From NCBI GenBank assembly GCA_902772605.1, contig CACYBG010000009.1:1-13028 (forward strand): a stretch of 13,028 bases of DNA, in the 5' to 3' direction. The notes under the pieces were generated by a model. The model did no database searches. It saw only the letters and a program-made list of their open reading frames with translations, and had not been told where the DNA came from. Positions 1-5,993 of this stretch are shown here, in pieces (positions within the stretch are counted from its first letter, which is position 1; every line of letters begins with the position of its first letter). The stretch comes from an uncultured Spirochaetaceae bacterium (GTDB lineage: Bacteria; Spirochaetota; Spirochaetia; Treponematales; Treponemataceae). The position numbers and the translations under genes are program-made.

Positions 1-581
1 ATGTGTGCGCGCACTGACTTGTGGATTGCCTCGGCATCCTCAGGTGTAGCGGTCTTTCCCGTTCCGATTGCCCATACAGGCTCGTATGCGATGACGACGT
101 TCTTCATCTGTTCTGCAGTAACGCCTGAAAGGTCTGCGTCAAGCTGGAAGTTGCATACTGCCTCTGCATTTCCTGCCTCACGCTCTGAAAGAAGCTCTCC
201 GATGCAGAGAACGACTTCAAGTCCCTGCTCCAATGCACGGCGGACCTTTTTGTTGATGAGTTCATCGCTTTCACCGATTTCGTGGCGGCGCTCTGAGTGT
301 CCGAGGATTACAGACTGAACTCCGATGTCCTTGAGCATTTCTGCGCTGACTTCACCGGTATGTGCTCCGTTTCCAGTTGCGGCCATGTCCTGTGCTCCAA
401 GAAGGATGTTGCTTCCCTTGAGGACCTGTGCGACTGCATCAAGGTAAACGAAAGGAACTCCAACCATGTACTTGTTAGGAAGTCCCTTGAGGGATGCCAC
501 CAAATCCTGGGCCAGTTTTACTGCCTCCGCCTTAGAGGTGTTCATCTTCCAGTTGCCGGCGATATAATGTTTTCTTGCCAT
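1..581 (-). CDS. tpiA: Triosephosphate isomerase (partial, 3' end outside window)
   Basis: Interconverts dihydroxyacetone phosphate and glyceraldehyde 3-phosphate in cytoplasmic glycolysis and gluconeogenesis. The visible 193 residues are the N-terminal three quarters of a protein that is usually about 250 residues long. Seen directly: the substrate-binding AGNWKMN motif with Asn10 and Lys12, the catalytic-histidine motif LGHSERR (His95), and AYEPVWAIGTGKTATPEDA, which holds the catalytic Glu167 and the flexible phosphate-gripping loop. All expected catalytic residues are present. The ATG at 581 follows an AGGAG ribosome-binding site by about 7 nt, and the N-terminus MARKHYIAGNWKMN fits the family start. 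The C-terminal end lies before base 1. It is transcribed away from the small membrane-protein gene at 1030, and a possible promoter lies at 688-714. The identification is secure. Confidence 0.97.
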   Translation of the reverse strand, partial: MARKHYIAGNWKMNTSKAEAVKLAQDLVASLKGLPNKYMVGVPFVYLDAVAQVLKGSNILLGAQDMAATGNGAHTGEVSAEMLKDIGVQSVILGHSERRHEIGESDELINKKVRRALEQGLEVVLCIGELLSEREAGNAEAVCNFQLDADLSGVTAEQMKNVVIAYEPVWAIGTGKTATPEDAEAIHKSVRAH

Positions 582-687
582 TGCGCTACTCCTGTAATTT
601 TTTATGGGTCTCCCGAAAAATCAGTCCAAACGGAAGGCCATCAATGTGGATTCTCCCGGAAAGCAGATTCGCGAAACCTACAGCTAA

Positions 688-714
688 TGTATAATAAATC
701 TTCCATATATTCAA
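688..714 (-). promoter_or_regulatory. Candidate promoter for tpiA
   Basis: On the minus strand, TTGAAT (709-714) lies 15 nt upstream of TATACA (688-693). The spacing is short; shifting the -10 by one or two bases gives a 16-17 nt spacer with a poorer hexamer. It would give a 5' leader of about 100 nt before the tpiA ATG at 581. It is the best match I found in the 582-780 gap, but it is only moderately convincing. Confidence 0.35.
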
Positions 715-900
715 GGAATCGGGCAAAATTGACGGCACTTGCATCCCGCAACCTTTTAGCTAAATATGCCTAAAAATTAAAGCGTAAAATCAGCTTAACA
801 AAGATGTATTTTTTTCCATTTTCTCTAAAATTTGATTTCCTCGGTGACGATATTTTTAACGGGAAATGACCTGTGGACATGGGAGGGCTGGACTTTAGGG

Positions 901-987
901 ACCGGCGAATGCTGATTCCCTTGTACTCAGGGAGAAAAAAGCAGCAGGTTCTGGCAGGACGCCAATCAAACAGTCTGCCGGGATTTT
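901..987 (+). other. Foldable leader-like region upstream of small ORF
   Basis: Two consecutive hairpins can be drawn by eye. The first is a composite stem: ACC 901-903 with GGT 947-949, TGCTG 910-914 with CAGCA 942-946, and TCCCT 917-921 with AGGGA 929-933, followed by a run of six A. The second pairs CTGGCAG 951-957 with CTGCCGG 975-981 (7 bp including one G-U) and is followed by GATTTT. Lying between the tpiA promoter and the small ORF at 1030, this could be a structured 5' leader, an attenuator or nothing functional. It matches no riboswitch class that I recognise. The rest of 582-1029 shows no credible gene. Confidence 0.25.
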
Positions 988-1029
988 CTGCCGCAATTTT
1001 CTTGAATCCACATCATTTAAGGGGGAAAC

Positions 1030-1176
1030 ATGAGCCAGGTACTGACTGATGCATCCGTCGGAAGCAAAAAAAAGAACGCCGCAATCCGCATAGCCATCAA
1101 GGCGGGCATAGTGATTGCTGTTCTGGCAGGCATTTTGGTTCTGACGGTCAGATTGACTGAATCCATGACGATTTAG
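1030..1176 (+). CDS. Small single-pass membrane protein, function unknown (48 aa)
   Basis: The ORF encodes 48 residues. A polar, lysine-rich N-terminus (SKKKN at about 12-16, then R20 and K24) is followed by one strongly hydrophobic segment, AGIVIAVLAGILVLTV (25-40), and a short C-terminal tail RLTESMTI. The layout, with basic residues before a single helix, predicts an inner-membrane protein with its N-terminus in the cytoplasm. The evidence that it is real is a strong AAGGGGG ribosome-binding site (1019-1025) close before the ATG, a coherent amphipathic-then-hydrophobic composition, and a terminator at 1320-1361 for transcripts in this direction. I do not recognise a family. It is shorter than SecE and lacks SecE's conserved motif. 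It stands alone between tpiA and argR, in the opposite direction to both. Translation still has to be shown. Confidence 0.6.
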   Translation: MSQVLTDASVGSKKKNAAIRIAIKAGIVIAVLAGILVLTVRLTESMTI

Positions 1177-1190
1177 GGGTATTGTTAACA

Positions 1191-1218
1191 CTTGATAATC
1201 CGCATTCAGATTATCAGG
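1191..1218 (+). other. Hairpin in 3' region of small membrane-protein gene
   Basis: TGATAATC (1193-1200) pairs perfectly with GATTATCA (1209-1216) across an 8-nt loop, and two outer pairs (C1191-G1218 and a U-G wobble) extend the stem to 10 bp. No U-run follows, so it does not look like an intrinsic terminator. It lies 14 nt after the small ORF's stop and could protect or mark the 3' end of that mRNA. Confidence 0.3.
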
Positions 1219-1319
1219 CGTTTCCCTAAAAAGATTCTGGAAAACAAATTTTTGATTTAACAAAGTCTTTTTTCAGAATGCAACAACCCGAATCCGAGCA
1301 GAATTACGCACGGAAAAAG

Positions 1320-1361
1320 AAATCCGACTTGGGAAACTTAAGGCCCGGCCGGATTTTTTTT
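1320..1361. terminator. Intrinsic terminator between small ORF and argR, probably bidirectional
   Basis: AAATCCG (1320-1326) pairs with CGGATTT (1350-1356), and an inner GGG (1331-1333) pairs with CCC (1344-1346). A run of eight T (1354-1361) follows on the plus strand. An A-rich tract (1314-1322) precedes the stem and becomes a T-rich tract on the minus strand. The structure can therefore end the small membrane-protein transcript from the left and the argR transcript from the right. The central part of the stem is imperfect. Confidence 0.6.
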
Positions 1362-1411
1362 AGCGTTCAGAATACCGAAAGCGCATCCTGATTGCACGGG
1401 CACTGAAAATT

Positions 1412-1882
1412 TCATTCCTCTATGTCGGGTATCCTCTGTTTCAGGGACTTCATGAACTGCTGCCCCGTAACCCCTTCGCGAAGACATGCAAAAATGCAGT
1501 TGTCCCCGGCTACGGTTCCAAGTATCTCGTCCATGTTGAGTGCGTCCAATGCATTGGAAACGGCATCCGCATGACCGCCGAAAGTCTTTATGACCACTAT
1601 GTTTCCGCTGAAATCTATGCTTACGTATCCGCGCATGAAATCCTGAACGTAAATCAACTCGCTTTCACGCCTGTCCTCATCATCCGGGAGGGTGTAGACG
1701 TAGCCTGCATGACCGTCGCTGACCTTTCCGACCTTCAAAAGCTTCAGGTCCCTGGAAAGAGTTGCCTGGGTGACCTCAAACCCCTCTTTCTGAAGGTATC
1801 CCAAAAGCTCTTCCTGACTTTCAATCCGGTAATTCTTTATCAACTTGCGGACCGCCTTGAGACGGTTCAACCTTTCTTTCAA
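1412..1882 (-). CDS. argR: Arginine repressor ArgR/AhrC family (TTG start)
   Basis: Transcription regulator that senses L-arginine and, as a hexamer, controls arginine biosynthesis and catabolism genes. Using the TTG at 1882 gives 156 residues, the normal ArgR length. The N-terminal winged helix-turn-helix has IESQEELLGYLQKEG (about 20-34) and the recognition helix TQATLSRDLKLLKV (about 38-51, SRD at 43-45). The C-terminal oligomerisation and arginine-binding domain ends with GTVAGDNCIFACLRE (about 122-136). An upstream ATG at 1903 gives seven extra residues but has no ribosome-binding site, whereas AAAGGGG (1890-1896) lies 7 nt before the TTG. The effector motif reads GDN where E. coli ArgR and Bacillus AhrC have GDD. 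No arginine gene is visible here; the divergent neighbour is galT. An ARG-box-like site inside its promoter suggests autoregulation. The family assignment is secure. Confidence 0.93.
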   Translation of the reverse strand: MKERLNRLKAVRKLIKNYRIESQEELLGYLQKEGFEVTQATLSRDLKLLKVGKVSDGHAGYVYTLPDDEDRRESELIYVQDFMRGYVSIDFSGNIVVIKTFGGHADAVSNALDALNMDEILGTVAGDNCIFACLREGVTGQQFMKSLKQRIPDIEE

Positions 1883-1928
1883 AACAAAACCCCTTTGACG
1901 CATGCAGAGGAAAACTGCAGCTAGATAA

Positions 1929-1956
1929 ATTATGTATATTTATGCATTTTAGTCAA
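1929..1956 (-). promoter_or_regulatory. argR promoter
   Basis: On the minus strand TTGACT (1951-1956) is separated by 16 nt from CATAAT (1929-1934). Each hexamer matches the sigma-70 consensus at five of six positions. Transcription would start near 1922, giving a leader of about 40 nt to the TTG start, and the internal AAAGGGG ribosome-binding site lies inside that leader. Confidence 0.65.
1933..1946. promoter_or_regulatory. ARG-box-like operator in argR promoter
   Basis: TGTATATTTATGCA has the ARG-box shape, TGNAT-4 nt-ATNCA, with AT-rich spacing, and differs from the classic TGAAT-N4-ATTCA at one position in each half. It lies between the -35 and -10 of the argR promoter, overlapping the first bases of the -10, where bound ArgR would block RNA polymerase. 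It is 34 bp upstream of the galT -35. The sequence match and position are seen directly; ArgR binding is inferred. Confidence 0.55.
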
Positions 1957-1960
1957 GAAA

Positions 1961-1977
1961 GTGAACACGCCTTTCAC
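1961..1977. promoter_or_regulatory. GTGAA/TTCAC inverted repeat upstream of galT -35
   Basis: GTGAA (1961-1965) and TTCAC (1973-1977) form a perfect 5-bp inverted repeat around a 7-nt spacer, ending 2 bp before the galT -35. That is a typical place for an activator or repressor of a sugar gene. The 9-nt distance between the GTGA and TCAC cores is too long for a standard CRP site. The regulator is unknown, and a repeat this short may be chance. Confidence 0.3.
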
Positions 1978-1979
1978 AA

Positions 1980-2008
1980 TTGACATAAGAAATCTTTCAA
2001 TTTATTAT
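1980..2008 (+). promoter_or_regulatory. galT promoter, nearly consensus sigma-70
   Basis: TTGACA (1980-1985) is a perfect -35, followed by a 17-nt spacer and TATTAT (2003-2008) as the -10. Transcription would start around 2015-2016, on or next to the galT ATG, so the predicted mRNA has essentially no 5' leader. The only other in-frame ATG upstream, at 2007, lies within the -10 itself and would not be transcribed. Confidence 0.8.
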
Positions 2009-2015
2009 GATTTGC

Positions 2016-3530
2016 ATGACCGTTTACGAAAACATTAACGCCCTTGTCGGCTATGCACTCACAACATCGCTTATTCAGGAAGATGACATCATCTATACAA
2101 AAAACAGGCTTCTTGAGCTTTTCAGGCTCGACGGATTTGAAAGCCAGGCTCAGGCTGCAGAAGTACCGGACGTCAAGGTCGATGAACTTGAACAGATACT
2201 TGCAGGACTCCTTGATTACGCAGGAAGCGCAGGACTCTTTCCGAACGACGGAATCGTAAGCAGGGACCTTTTCGATACTAAAATCATGGGATGCCTTGTT
2301 CCCCGCCCATCGGAAGTCCAGAGGAAATTCATGGACATGTACAGGGAGTCACCGAAAAAGGCTACGGACTGGTACTACAGGTTCAGCCAGGACACGGACT
2401 ACATCCGCAGATACAGGCTCTGCAAGGACGTAAAATGGACCTCACGCACGGAATACGGCGAACTTGACATAACAATCAACCTCTCAAAGCCCGAAAAGGA
2501 CCCGAAGGCCATAGCAGCGGCAAGGAATGCACCGTCATCAGGATATCCAGAATGCCTCCTGTGCAAGGAAAACGTCGGATATGCAGGAAGAATCAACCAC
2601 GCGGCAAGACAGAACCACAGGATCATCCCCCTCAGGCTCAGCGGAAAGGAATGGGGGCTTCAGTACTCTCCGTACGGATACTACAACGAGCACTGCATAG
2701 TTTTCAGCAGCACCCACTCCCCGATGCAGATAAACAGGGAAACCTTCATGAACCTCTTTGATTTCGTAAAGCTTTTCCCCCACTACACCATCGGAAGCAA
2801 CGCAGACCTTCCGATTGTCGGTGGCTCCATACTTTCACACAACCACTATCAGGGCGGATGCTACGAATTCCCCATGGCACGCGCTCCGATTGAAACCCAT
2901 TTTACGGTCCACGGATTTGACGACGTAAACTGCGGCATACTCAAGTGGCCGATGAGCGTAATCAGGCTGAACTCCGCGTCCTCCGAAAAGCTGATAGACC
3001 TGGCCGACAAAATCCTCAGGAACTGGAAGATATACACCGATGAATCTTCCTTCATATATTCACAGTCCAACGGAGAGGACCACAACACAATCACCCCGAT
3101 TGCAAGGATGCACAACGGAAACTTCGAGATTGACCTGGTCCTGCGCAACAACATAACCACGCCGGAACATCCGCTTGGAGTATTCCATCCGCATGCAGAA
3201 CTCCACCACATCAAGAAGGAGAACATCGGACTGATTGAGGTCATGGGTCTTGCAGTCCTTCCGGCACGCCTTAAAAAGGAAATTTCCGATCTGGGTACGG
3301 CTCTGGTTCAGGGACGGGATTTTTCACTCGATCCGGATTTGGGAAAGCACAGTCAGTGGGTACAGGAATTCATCCCGAGGCACCCGAAGATTACCGCATC
3401 AAACGTGGGTTCCATACTCAAGGAAGAAATCGCCAATGTATTCGTAAGGGTCCTGGAAGATTCCGGAGTATACAAGCGCACGCAGCAGGGAAAGGATGCA
3501 TTCATGAAATTCATAAGGACCTTTTCCTGA
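2016..3530 (+). CDS. galT: UDP-glucose--hexose-1-phosphate uridylyltransferase, class II GalT
   Basis: Leloir-pathway enzyme that swaps UMP between UDP-glucose and galactose 1-phosphate. The 504-residue length and the N-terminus MTVYENINALVGYAL fit the class II (Firmicutes-type) GalT family; class I enzymes are about 350 residues. The active-site motif SHNHYQGG is visible at about 274-281, with His277 as the expected uridylylated nucleophile (HxHxQ). Other family-like stretches are a CLLC pair before NVGYAGR and YSPYGYYNEHCIVFSSTHSPM. I chose the ATG at 2016 because the in-frame ATG at 2007 overlaps the -10 hexamer. There is no Shine-Dalgarno sequence, so translation is probably leaderless. 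No galK or galE lies next to it; asnA follows after 83 bp on the same strand. The product is confident and the start well supported. Confidence 0.95.
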   Translation: MTVYENINALVGYALTTSLIQEDDIIYTKNRLLELFRLDGFESQAQAAEVPDVKVDELEQILAGLLDYAGSAGLFPNDGIVSRDLFDTKIMGCLVPRPSEVQRKFMDMYRESPKKATDWYYRFSQDTDYIRRYRLCKDVKWTSRTEYGELDITINLSKPEKDPKAIAAARNAPSSGYPECLLCKENVGYAGRINHAARQNHRIIPLRLSGKEWGLQYSPYGYYNEHCIVFSSTHSPMQINRETFMNLFDFVKLFPHYTIGSNADLPIVGGSILSHNHYQGGCYEFPMARAPIETHFTVHGFDDVNCGILKWPMSVIRLNSASSEKLIDLADKILRNWKIYTDESSFIYSQSNGEDHNTITPIARMHNGNFEIDLVLRNNITTPEHPLGVFHPHAELHHIKKENIGLIEVMGLAVLPARLKKEISDLGTALVQGRDFSLDPDLGKHSQWVQEFIPRHPKITASNVGSILKEEIANVFVRVLEDSGVYKRTQQGKDAFMKFIRTFS

Positions 3531-3562
3531 TTACGGAACTGTCAGCCTCTGAAAGACTCGTT

Positions 3563-3586
3563 TTTTGGAGGCAACTTTATCCAAAA
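3563..3586 (+). promoter_or_regulatory. Inverted repeat upstream of asnA
   Basis: TTTTGGA (3563-3569) and TCCAAAA (3580-3586) form a perfect 7-bp inverted repeat around a 10-nt spacer, in the 83-bp gap between galT and asnA. It could be an operator or a weak mRNA hairpin. No U-run follows, so it is unlikely to be a terminator. I found no clear promoter hexamers, so asnA may be transcribed with galT. Confidence 0.3.
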
Positions 3587-3613
3587 CCAAAAATTCAAAA
3601 CGGGAGAAAACAA

Positions 3614-4651
3614 ATGTCAAAACTCAACATACCGGCAAACTACAAAAGCATACTGAACGAAAAGGAAACCGAAAATGCAATCGTAATGCTCAAGAACTTT
3701 TTCCAGACTTCCCTTTCGACCGAACTGAACCTGACCAGGGTTACCGCACCTCTTTTCGTAAAGACAGGCACGGGAATCAACGACGACCTGAACGGAGTGG
3801 AACGCCCCGTACGCTTTCCGGTGAAGGATATGGGCGAACAGACCATGGAAATCGTACATTCGCTTGCAAAATGGAAGAGGCTCAAGGTAACCGAACTTAA
3901 GCTGAATCCCGGATTCGGAATCTATACCGACATGAACGCAATCCGTGCAGATGAGGAACTGGACAACATCCACTCTCTTTACGTAGACCAGTGGGACTGG
4001 GAGATGGCCATAGACCCGAAACAGCGCACCGTCGCATACCTCAAGTCCGTGGTTGAAAAGCTTTTCCGCACGCTCAAGAGGACCGAATTCTACGTATACG
4101 ACCGCTATCCGGAAATAACCCCGGTTCTGCCTGAAAACATCACCTTCCTGTATGCCGATGACCTTCAGAAGGAATTTCCGGACAAAACTCCAAAGGAAAG
4201 GGAGACCGAAGCCTGCAGGAAATACGGCGTAGTCTTCATAATCGGAATCGGCGGAAAGATGGGGGACGGAAACATCTGGGACGGACGTGCACCTGACTAC
4301 GACGACTGGATTACTATGAACGAAGACGGACGCAGGGGCCTGAACGGAGACCTTCTGGTATGGAATCCCGTACTGAACTGCGCCCTTGAACTTTCATCCA
4401 TGGGAATCCGCGTTTCACCTCAGACCGTAGTTGAACAGCTTGCAGAACGCGGATGTCCTGAAAGAAGCAGCCTTCCGTTCCACAAAAAGCTCATCGCCGG
4501 TGAACTCACCCAGACGCTGGGAGGAGGAATCGGACAGTCAAGGCTCTGCATGTACTTCCTCAGGAAATGCCACATCGGAGAAGTTCAGGTAAGCATCTGG
4601 CCGGACGACATGGTTTCACAGTGCAGGTCTTCAGGAGTCCTTCTGCTCTAG
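3614..4651 (+). CDS. asnA: Aspartate--ammonia ligase (asparagine synthetase A)
   Basis: Makes L-asparagine from aspartate, ammonia and ATP in the cytoplasm. It has a fold related to class II aminoacyl-tRNA synthetases and uses ammonia, not glutamine. The 345 residues are slightly more than E. coli AsnA (330). Motifs seen, in order: HSLAKWKR (82-89), YVDQWDW (about 123-129), GIGGKMGDG, RAPDYDDW (225-232), GLNGDLLVWNPV, ELSSMGIRV, and the class II motif-3-like TLGGGIGQSR (about 301-310). These cover the aspartate- and ATP-binding segments of the family. The ATG at 3614 follows GGGAG by a normal distance. A longer in-frame reading that begins inside galT is rejected, because family homology starts near this ATG. 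It follows galT on the same strand and precedes the DUF4080-like gene. Confidence 0.96.
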   Translation: MSKLNIPANYKSILNEKETENAIVMLKNFFQTSLSTELNLTRVTAPLFVKTGTGINDDLNGVERPVRFPVKDMGEQTMEIVHSLAKWKRLKVTELKLNPGFGIYTDMNAIRADEELDNIHSLYVDQWDWEMAIDPKQRTVAYLKSVVEKLFRTLKRTEFYVYDRYPEITPVLPENITFLYADDLQKEFPDKTPKERETEACRKYGVVFIIGIGGKMGDGNIWDGRAPDYDDWITMNEDGRRGLNGDLLVWNPVLNCALELSSMGIRVSPQTVVEQLAERGCPERSSLPFHKKLIAGELTQTLGGGIGQSRLCMYFLRKCHIGEVQVSIWPDDMVSQCRSSGVLLL

Positions 4652-4679
4652 TAAGCTCCTCATCAAACGGCAGATAAGC

Positions 4680-4716
4680 GTCACGCCGGACACGTTCGAC
4701 CGAAGTTCGGCATGAC
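4680..4716 (+). repeat. Imperfect palindromic intergenic hairpin
   Basis: GTCACGCCGGAC (4680-4691) pairs with GTTCGGCATGAC (4705-4716) at 11 of 12 positions, counting one G-U pair, around a 13-nt loop. The right arm resembles the TGTCATGCCGAAC-type palindromes scattered in intergenic regions of many bacterial genomes. Only one copy is in this window. No U-run follows, so it looks more like a dispersed palindromic element or mRNA-stabilising hairpin than a terminator. Confidence 0.45.
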
Positions 4717-4750
4717 AGCCTGATGGCATTGACACATTGCAGGAGGATTT

Positions 4751-5743
4751 ATGGCATCGGATTCAAAACAGATCGACATGGACACGGATTCCATAATCAG
4801 GGAACTAGCGACATTTTCGTCCAGGGGCATAACGGAACTTTCAATCCACGATGAAAAGCTTTCGGAAGACCAGAAGGCTCTGGAAAACCTCGTCGTTGCA
4901 ATACAGAAGGATTCCCCCGATCTGTTCGTAAGCCTCAGGATACAGGCGGGTGCAATCAGCAGGAACCTGATCAGGGAGCTTCAAAAAATCTACTGTTCGA
5001 TTGAAATACCGATGACAGGAACCGAAAAAGGCGGCTCCCTGCTTCTGGACAAGAAAATCTACTCGAACAAGGCCGATGCATTGAACGGAGCGGATCTGGT
5101 TTTCGGATTCGATCTGGAATACGGACTCAGGAAGGGCGACTCGTTCAAGGCTTTCCGCGACAGGCTGGATTTTTCAACCACACTCTACCCCAACCACATC
5201 GATTTTCCGCAGCTTGAGGATTCATCCATCGTTTCAAGACCCACGGGAACATATTCGACAAGGGAACTGGATTTTTCCGCAGACATCGCATTTGCATGCA
5301 AGACCTTCTATTCATCGGGACGGGCGGTTCCATGGTTCAATTCCGTAATCAAGGCCCTGAAGATTTCTCCGTCCGCATTTTTCGCCGATTTTTCAGAATG
5401 GCAGACCTGCAGCAACTGTTCAAGGAAATCGGGATTTTCACCGGAAGACGCAAAACACGCAGAAATAGAAAAGATGCAGCTTGCTTTCATACGGGAAAAG
5501 CTTGAGGAAAAACACAAGTCCATGCTTTTCGACGCAGTGTCAGACATAATCCGCCTGAACGGTGCATTCAGCAGGGTTGCAGCCGAAGGAGAGGAAAGTA
5601 CGATAGAGACCTCCTACAATCCGGACGACCTGCTTTCACCGTTTGCCCTGGACATAGCAAGGTTCTGCGACGGAGTGACCATGGAACCGTGCAGGGTAAA
5701 GGTTTTTGCAGGAGAAGACAGTCCCGACTACAGGATTCTCTAG
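4751..5743 (+). CDS. Radical-SAM/DUF4080-like protein lacking the Fe-S cysteine motif (tentative)
   Basis: Encodes 330 residues after a strong AGGAGG ribosome-binding site (4741-4746). I do not recognise it with certainty. The segment IIRELATFSSRGITELSIHDEKL (about 15-37), then FVSLRIQAG, GTEKGG, and LVFGFDLEYGLRKGDSFKAFRDRLDF, follows the strand-helix rhythm of the second half of a radical-SAM barrel (…GlPget.e.f..tldf…). The segment after it, YSTRELDFSADIAFACKTFYSSGRA, resembles the DUF4080 domain that follows radical SAM in some B12-binding-domain proteins. The CxxxCxxC motif for the 4Fe-4S cluster is absent and there is no room for a B12 domain, so it may be a degenerate, non-catalytic relative. 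A CSNC pair occurs at 220-223. No signal peptide or membrane segment is evident. The gene is surely real; the family is an inference. Confidence 0.6.
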   Translation: MASDSKQIDMDTDSIIRELATFSSRGITELSIHDEKLSEDQKALENLVVAIQKDSPDLFVSLRIQAGAISRNLIRELQKIYCSIEIPMTGTEKGGSLLLDKKIYSNKADALNGADLVFGFDLEYGLRKGDSFKAFRDRLDFSTTLYPNHIDFPQLEDSSIVSRPTGTYSTRELDFSADIAFACKTFYSSGRAVPWFNSVIKALKISPSAFFADFSEWQTCSNCSRKSGFSPEDAKHAEIEKMQLAFIREKLEEKHKSMLFDAVSDIIRLNGAFSRVAAEGEESTIETSYNPDDLLSPFALDIARFCDGVTMEPCRVKVFAGEDSPDYRIL

Positions 5744-5993
5744 CGGTTTCTACTGCGATTTACCGAACGTCCATCCCATAACAATAATTTCTAGGGCAAA
5801 ATGTAACACATTCCGAAGAAAATTCATTATATTCATAACTGTCGGAAACCTGAAGGATGATGCACGAAGCGATTATCTGACGTTTTCCCCTCGATGGTGC
5901 ACGGATCTGCCGTCCCTCTTTCGGACAAACGAACAAACAAGGTTCCGGCACCAGAACATGAACAAACTCAACTTAGACATTGGAGGTTCAAAG

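Noticed and set aside
297..773. Plus-strand reading frame of 158 codons opposite tpiA
   Set aside because: Mostly antisense to the clear tpiA coding sequence; no ribosome-binding site and no family-like composition.
917..945. PreQ1-I riboswitch-like stem with A-rich tail
   Set aside because: The loop and tail cannot form the required pseudoknot; the tail instead pairs with upstream bases.
1030..1176. SecE homologue
   Set aside because: Single helix but lacks the conserved SecE segment before it, and no nusG or ribosomal protein genes are adjacent.
895..1263. Minus-strand reading frame of 122 codons opposite the small membrane-protein gene
   Set aside because: No Shine-Dalgarno sequence, irregular composition with no recognisable domain, and it overlaps hairpins and the better-supported small ORF.
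1412..1903. argR starting at the ATG at 1903
   Set aside because: No ribosome-binding site there, while an ideal one precedes the TTG at 1882. Kept as an alternative only.
3356..4651. asnA beginning inside galT (431 codons)
   Set aside because: The extra N-terminus is out-of-frame galT sequence; family homology and the ribosome-binding site support 3614.
4729..4734. TTGACA upstream of the DUF4080-like gene as a -35
   Set aside because: With normal spacing the -10 would fall on the start codon region, where the sequence (TGGCAT) does not resemble a -10.
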